A DNA stretch of 15,898 bases, taken from positions 1 to 15,898 of the forward strand of contig JAILQA010000041.1 of NCBI GenBank assembly GCA_024699205.1. The letters run 5' to 3'. The notes beneath the pieces were generated by a model, which made no database searches, was not told where the DNA came from, and saw only the letters and a list, made by a program, of their open reading frames with translations. The number at the start of each line of letters is the position of its first letter. The first letter of the stretch is position 1. This DNA is from Treponema sp. Its GTDB lineage: Bacteria > Spirochaetota > Spirochaetia > Treponematales > Treponemataceae. Shown piece by piece: positions 14,364-15,898 of this stretch. The position numbers and the translations under genes were made by a program.

Positions 14364-15638
14364 ATGAAAGAAAGATTTGGCGTAACACCAGAATTATTAA
14401 AGAAAAACTTTATTGAGATTTATGGTGATGGAATTGGTACTAGTGCTGACATTGGTACAGGAGCCGGCGAAATCAGAATGTTTGCATCACCTGCCAGAAT
14501 AAACATCATCGGCGAGCATATAGACTATAATGGTGGCAAGGTTTTTCCGGCAGCAATCGACAAATATCTTTACTGCGCAATCCGAAAACGAAACGACACA
14601 AAAATTGTTTACAATGATTTGTTTTTTGATGGCACCTATACTTTTAACATAAATGATGACTTTAAGTTTGACCCGGCAAATGACTACGCAAACTTTTTAA
14701 ACGGAATTATGAGCTGCATGAAAAAACGCGGTTGTCATTTTGACTGCGGTTTTGACTGTCTTATTGCAAGTAATGTTCCTAGTGCGGGAGGTATTTCATC
14801 TTCATCAGCTTTGGAATGTGGTTTTGCCTGGGCTGTAAGCGAAACTTTTGGTTTTAATATTTCACGCAAGGATATCGCCCTTATGGGGCAGCAGTCTGAG
14901 CACGAGTTTATGAACGTAAACTGCGGAATTATGGACCAGTATATAATTGCTACCGGCAAAAAAAACACAGCAGAACTTCTTGATTGTGCAAAAATTGAAC
15001 ACGAATATGTACCTCTTAATCTTGGCGACTACCGTTTTATTGTAATGAACACAAAGAAAAAACGCCGCCTTGCAGATTCAAAATACAATGAACGTCGTGC
15101 CCAGTGTGAAGAAGGGCTTGCAACTTTAAAAGCTGCGGCAATCAATTTAACAGCAGATAAATGCAGCGCAAATGCACACGGTAAAATCACAAATACAAAA
15201 GATTTGCCTGATTTATGTTCCCTTACTCCTGCTCAGTTTGAAGAATGCAAATCAGCTATAAAAGATGATGTAATTTTGCGCCGCGTAAGACATTGCGTTA
15301 CAGAAATGGACAGAGTTTTGCAGGCTGTAGAGGCTCTAAAAGCAAACAATTTGCAGGAATTAGGCAGGCTTTTATATGCTTCCCACAATTCTTTGCGTGA
15401 TGATTACGAGGTTACAGGACTTGAGCTTGATACTCTGGTTGACGTAGCTTCTAAGCAGGATGGATGTATCGGGGCAAGAATGACGGGTGCAGGCTTTGGC
15501 GGTTGTGCGATTGCCCTTGTTCATAAGGATAAAACTGAGCAGTTCATTCAGAATGTTCAAAAAGAATATACAAAAGTTGTCGGCTACGAAGGCGGATTTT
15601 TTGCCTGCTCAAGTGGCGACGGCGTAAGAGAAATATAA
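14364..15638 (+). CDS. galK: Galactokinase (GHMP kinase family)
   Basis: This enzyme phosphorylates galactose to galactose 1-phosphate with ATP, the first step of the Leloir pathway, in the cytoplasm. The 424-residue protein carries the galactokinase signature SPARINIIGEHIDYN (catalytic-site Arg45, sugar ligands Glu51, His52, Asp54). It also has the GHMP ATP loop PSAGGISSSSALE (139-151), catalytic Asp191 in NCGIMDQY, and the C-terminal motif GARMTGAGFGG (370-380). Two substitutions from the usual APGR...GEHTDY pattern are visible: Ala for the Gly before the catalytic Arg, and Ile for Thr in EHTDY. Substrate identity is therefore very likely but not certain. Length is close to the 380-430 norm for the family. 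It is probably co-transcribed with the PHP gene upstream and the deacetylase downstream (37-nt gap). No galT or galE is in the window. Confidence 0.92.
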   Translation: MKERFGVTPELLKKNFIEIYGDGIGTSADIGTGAGEIRMFASPARINIIGEHIDYNGGKVFPAAIDKYLYCAIRKRNDTKIVYNDLFFDGTYTFNINDDFKFDPANDYANFLNGIMSCMKKRGCHFDCGFDCLIASNVPSAGGISSSSALECGFAWAVSETFGFNISRKDIALMGQQSEHEFMNVNCGIMDQYIIATGKKNTAELLDCAKIEHEYVPLNLGDYRFIVMNTKKKRRLADSKYNERRAQCEEGLATLKAAAINLTADKCSANAHGKITNTKDLPDLCSLTPAQFEECKSAIKDDVILRRVRHCVTEMDRVLQAVEALKANNLQELGRLLYASHNSLRDDYEVTGLELDTLVDVASKQDGCIGARMTGAGFGGCAIALVHKDKTEQFIQNVQKEYTKVVGYEGGFFACSSGDGVREI

Positions 15639-15663
15639 GTTGCATCCATGCAACACCACAAAC

Positions 15664-15669
15664 GAGGAG
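15664..15669 (+). promoter_or_regulatory. Ribosome-binding site of the deacetylase gene
   Basis: GAGGAG lies 6 nt before the ATG at 15676, one of the strongest sites in the window. Just upstream, GTTGCAT/ATGCAAC (15639-15645 and 15648-15654) can form a small hairpin directly after the galK stop. Confidence 0.8.
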
Positions 15670-15675
15670 TTATAA

Positions 15676-15898
15676 ATGAAATACCTTTGCTTAAGTTTTG
15701 ATGATGGTCCGAATCTTGGTGATGACACAACTATGAACAACATGCTCGATTTGCTCGAAAAGAACAATGTTCCGGCAAGTTTCTTTTTAATCGGAAACAA
15801 AATTACACCGGAAAACCGCAAGGTGATTGAACGGGCTCAAAAATTGGGTTGCGACATTCAGAATCACTCCTGGACACATCCTGCAATGGCAGAAATGG
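15676..15898 (+). CDS. Polysaccharide deacetylase (NodB domain), partial at the 3' end
   Basis: Seventy-four residues are visible before the window ends. They begin directly with the NodB homology domain: LSFDDGP (Asp9, Asp10; catalytic base and metal ligand), then NVPASFFLIGN, then NHSWTHP (His64 and His68, the metal-binding HxxxH). This carbohydrate esterase family 4 fold removes N- or O-acetyl groups from chitin oligomers, peptidoglycan or xylan. There is no signal peptide, so it may act in the cytoplasm on imported oligosaccharides, though a longer C-terminal region cannot be excluded. Its strong ribosome-binding site and the 37-nt gap after galK support an operon with galactokinase. Confidence 0.9.
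   Translation, partial: MKYLCLSFDDGPNLGDDTTMNNMLDLLEKNNVPASFFLIGNKITPENRKVIERAQKLGCDIQNHSWTHPAMAEM

Noticed and set aside
15639..15654. GTTGCATCCATGCAAC as a terminator between galK and the deacetylase
   Set aside because: The stem is short, no T-tract follows, and the strong ribosome-binding site right after fits an operon.

Overview
The window looks like ordinary chromosome from a host-associated, AT-rich bacterium, most likely a Treponema-like spirochaete. This is an inference from several features together: relaxed-lipobox lipoproteins (an all-ankyrin one and a CotH-type one), a YihY membrane protein fused to a cyclic-nucleotide domain, a regulatory-type family II pyrophosphatase, and small compact operons. 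No phage, transposase, integrase, CRISPR array, rRNA or tRNA was seen. No gene-free stretch exceeds about 300 bases; the longest is the 153-base gap after guaA.

Layout. The left edge holds a possible minus-strand gene start that runs off the window. A minus-strand pair follows: a MATE-family efflux transporter (565-2088) and an unrecognised small protein (92-565) coupled through a TGATG overlap. Divergent from it is asnS (2235-3695), followed without a terminator by the YihY-cyclic-nucleotide-domain fusion (3737-5056). Next come guaA (5205-7097), which encodes a long, eukaryote-like GMP synthase, and a 931-residue ankyrin-repeat lipoprotein (7251-10046). The ankyrin gene meets, stop codon to stop codon with no spacer, a minus-strand CBS/DRTGG-type Mn-dependent pyrophosphatase (10047-11723). 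Divergent from that is a CotH-kinase-family lipoprotein (11823-13478). The right end is a probable carbohydrate operon: PHP phosphoesterase (13576-14331), galactokinase (14364-15638) and a polysaccharide deacetylase cut off by the window edge (15676 onward).

How the genes relate. AsnRS, GMP synthase and pyrophosphatase are core metabolism. The others concern the envelope (MATE, YihY fusion, two lipoproteins) and sugars (galK, deacetylase). No single multi-gene system unites the region.

Two patterns go beyond ordinary annotation. First, five genes without a Shine-Dalgarno sequence (MATE, guaA, pyrophosphatase, CotH-like, PHP) each have a -10-like hexamer ending 6-8 nt before the start ATG, which suggests leaderless mRNAs. 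Four other genes (asnS, the ankyrin gene, galK and the deacetylase) have a purine-rich ribosome-binding site at 6-8 nt (only AAGG for galK). Second, guaA is flanked by two diverged copies, in opposite orientation, of a two-hairpin repeat whose stems are preserved although their sequences differ.
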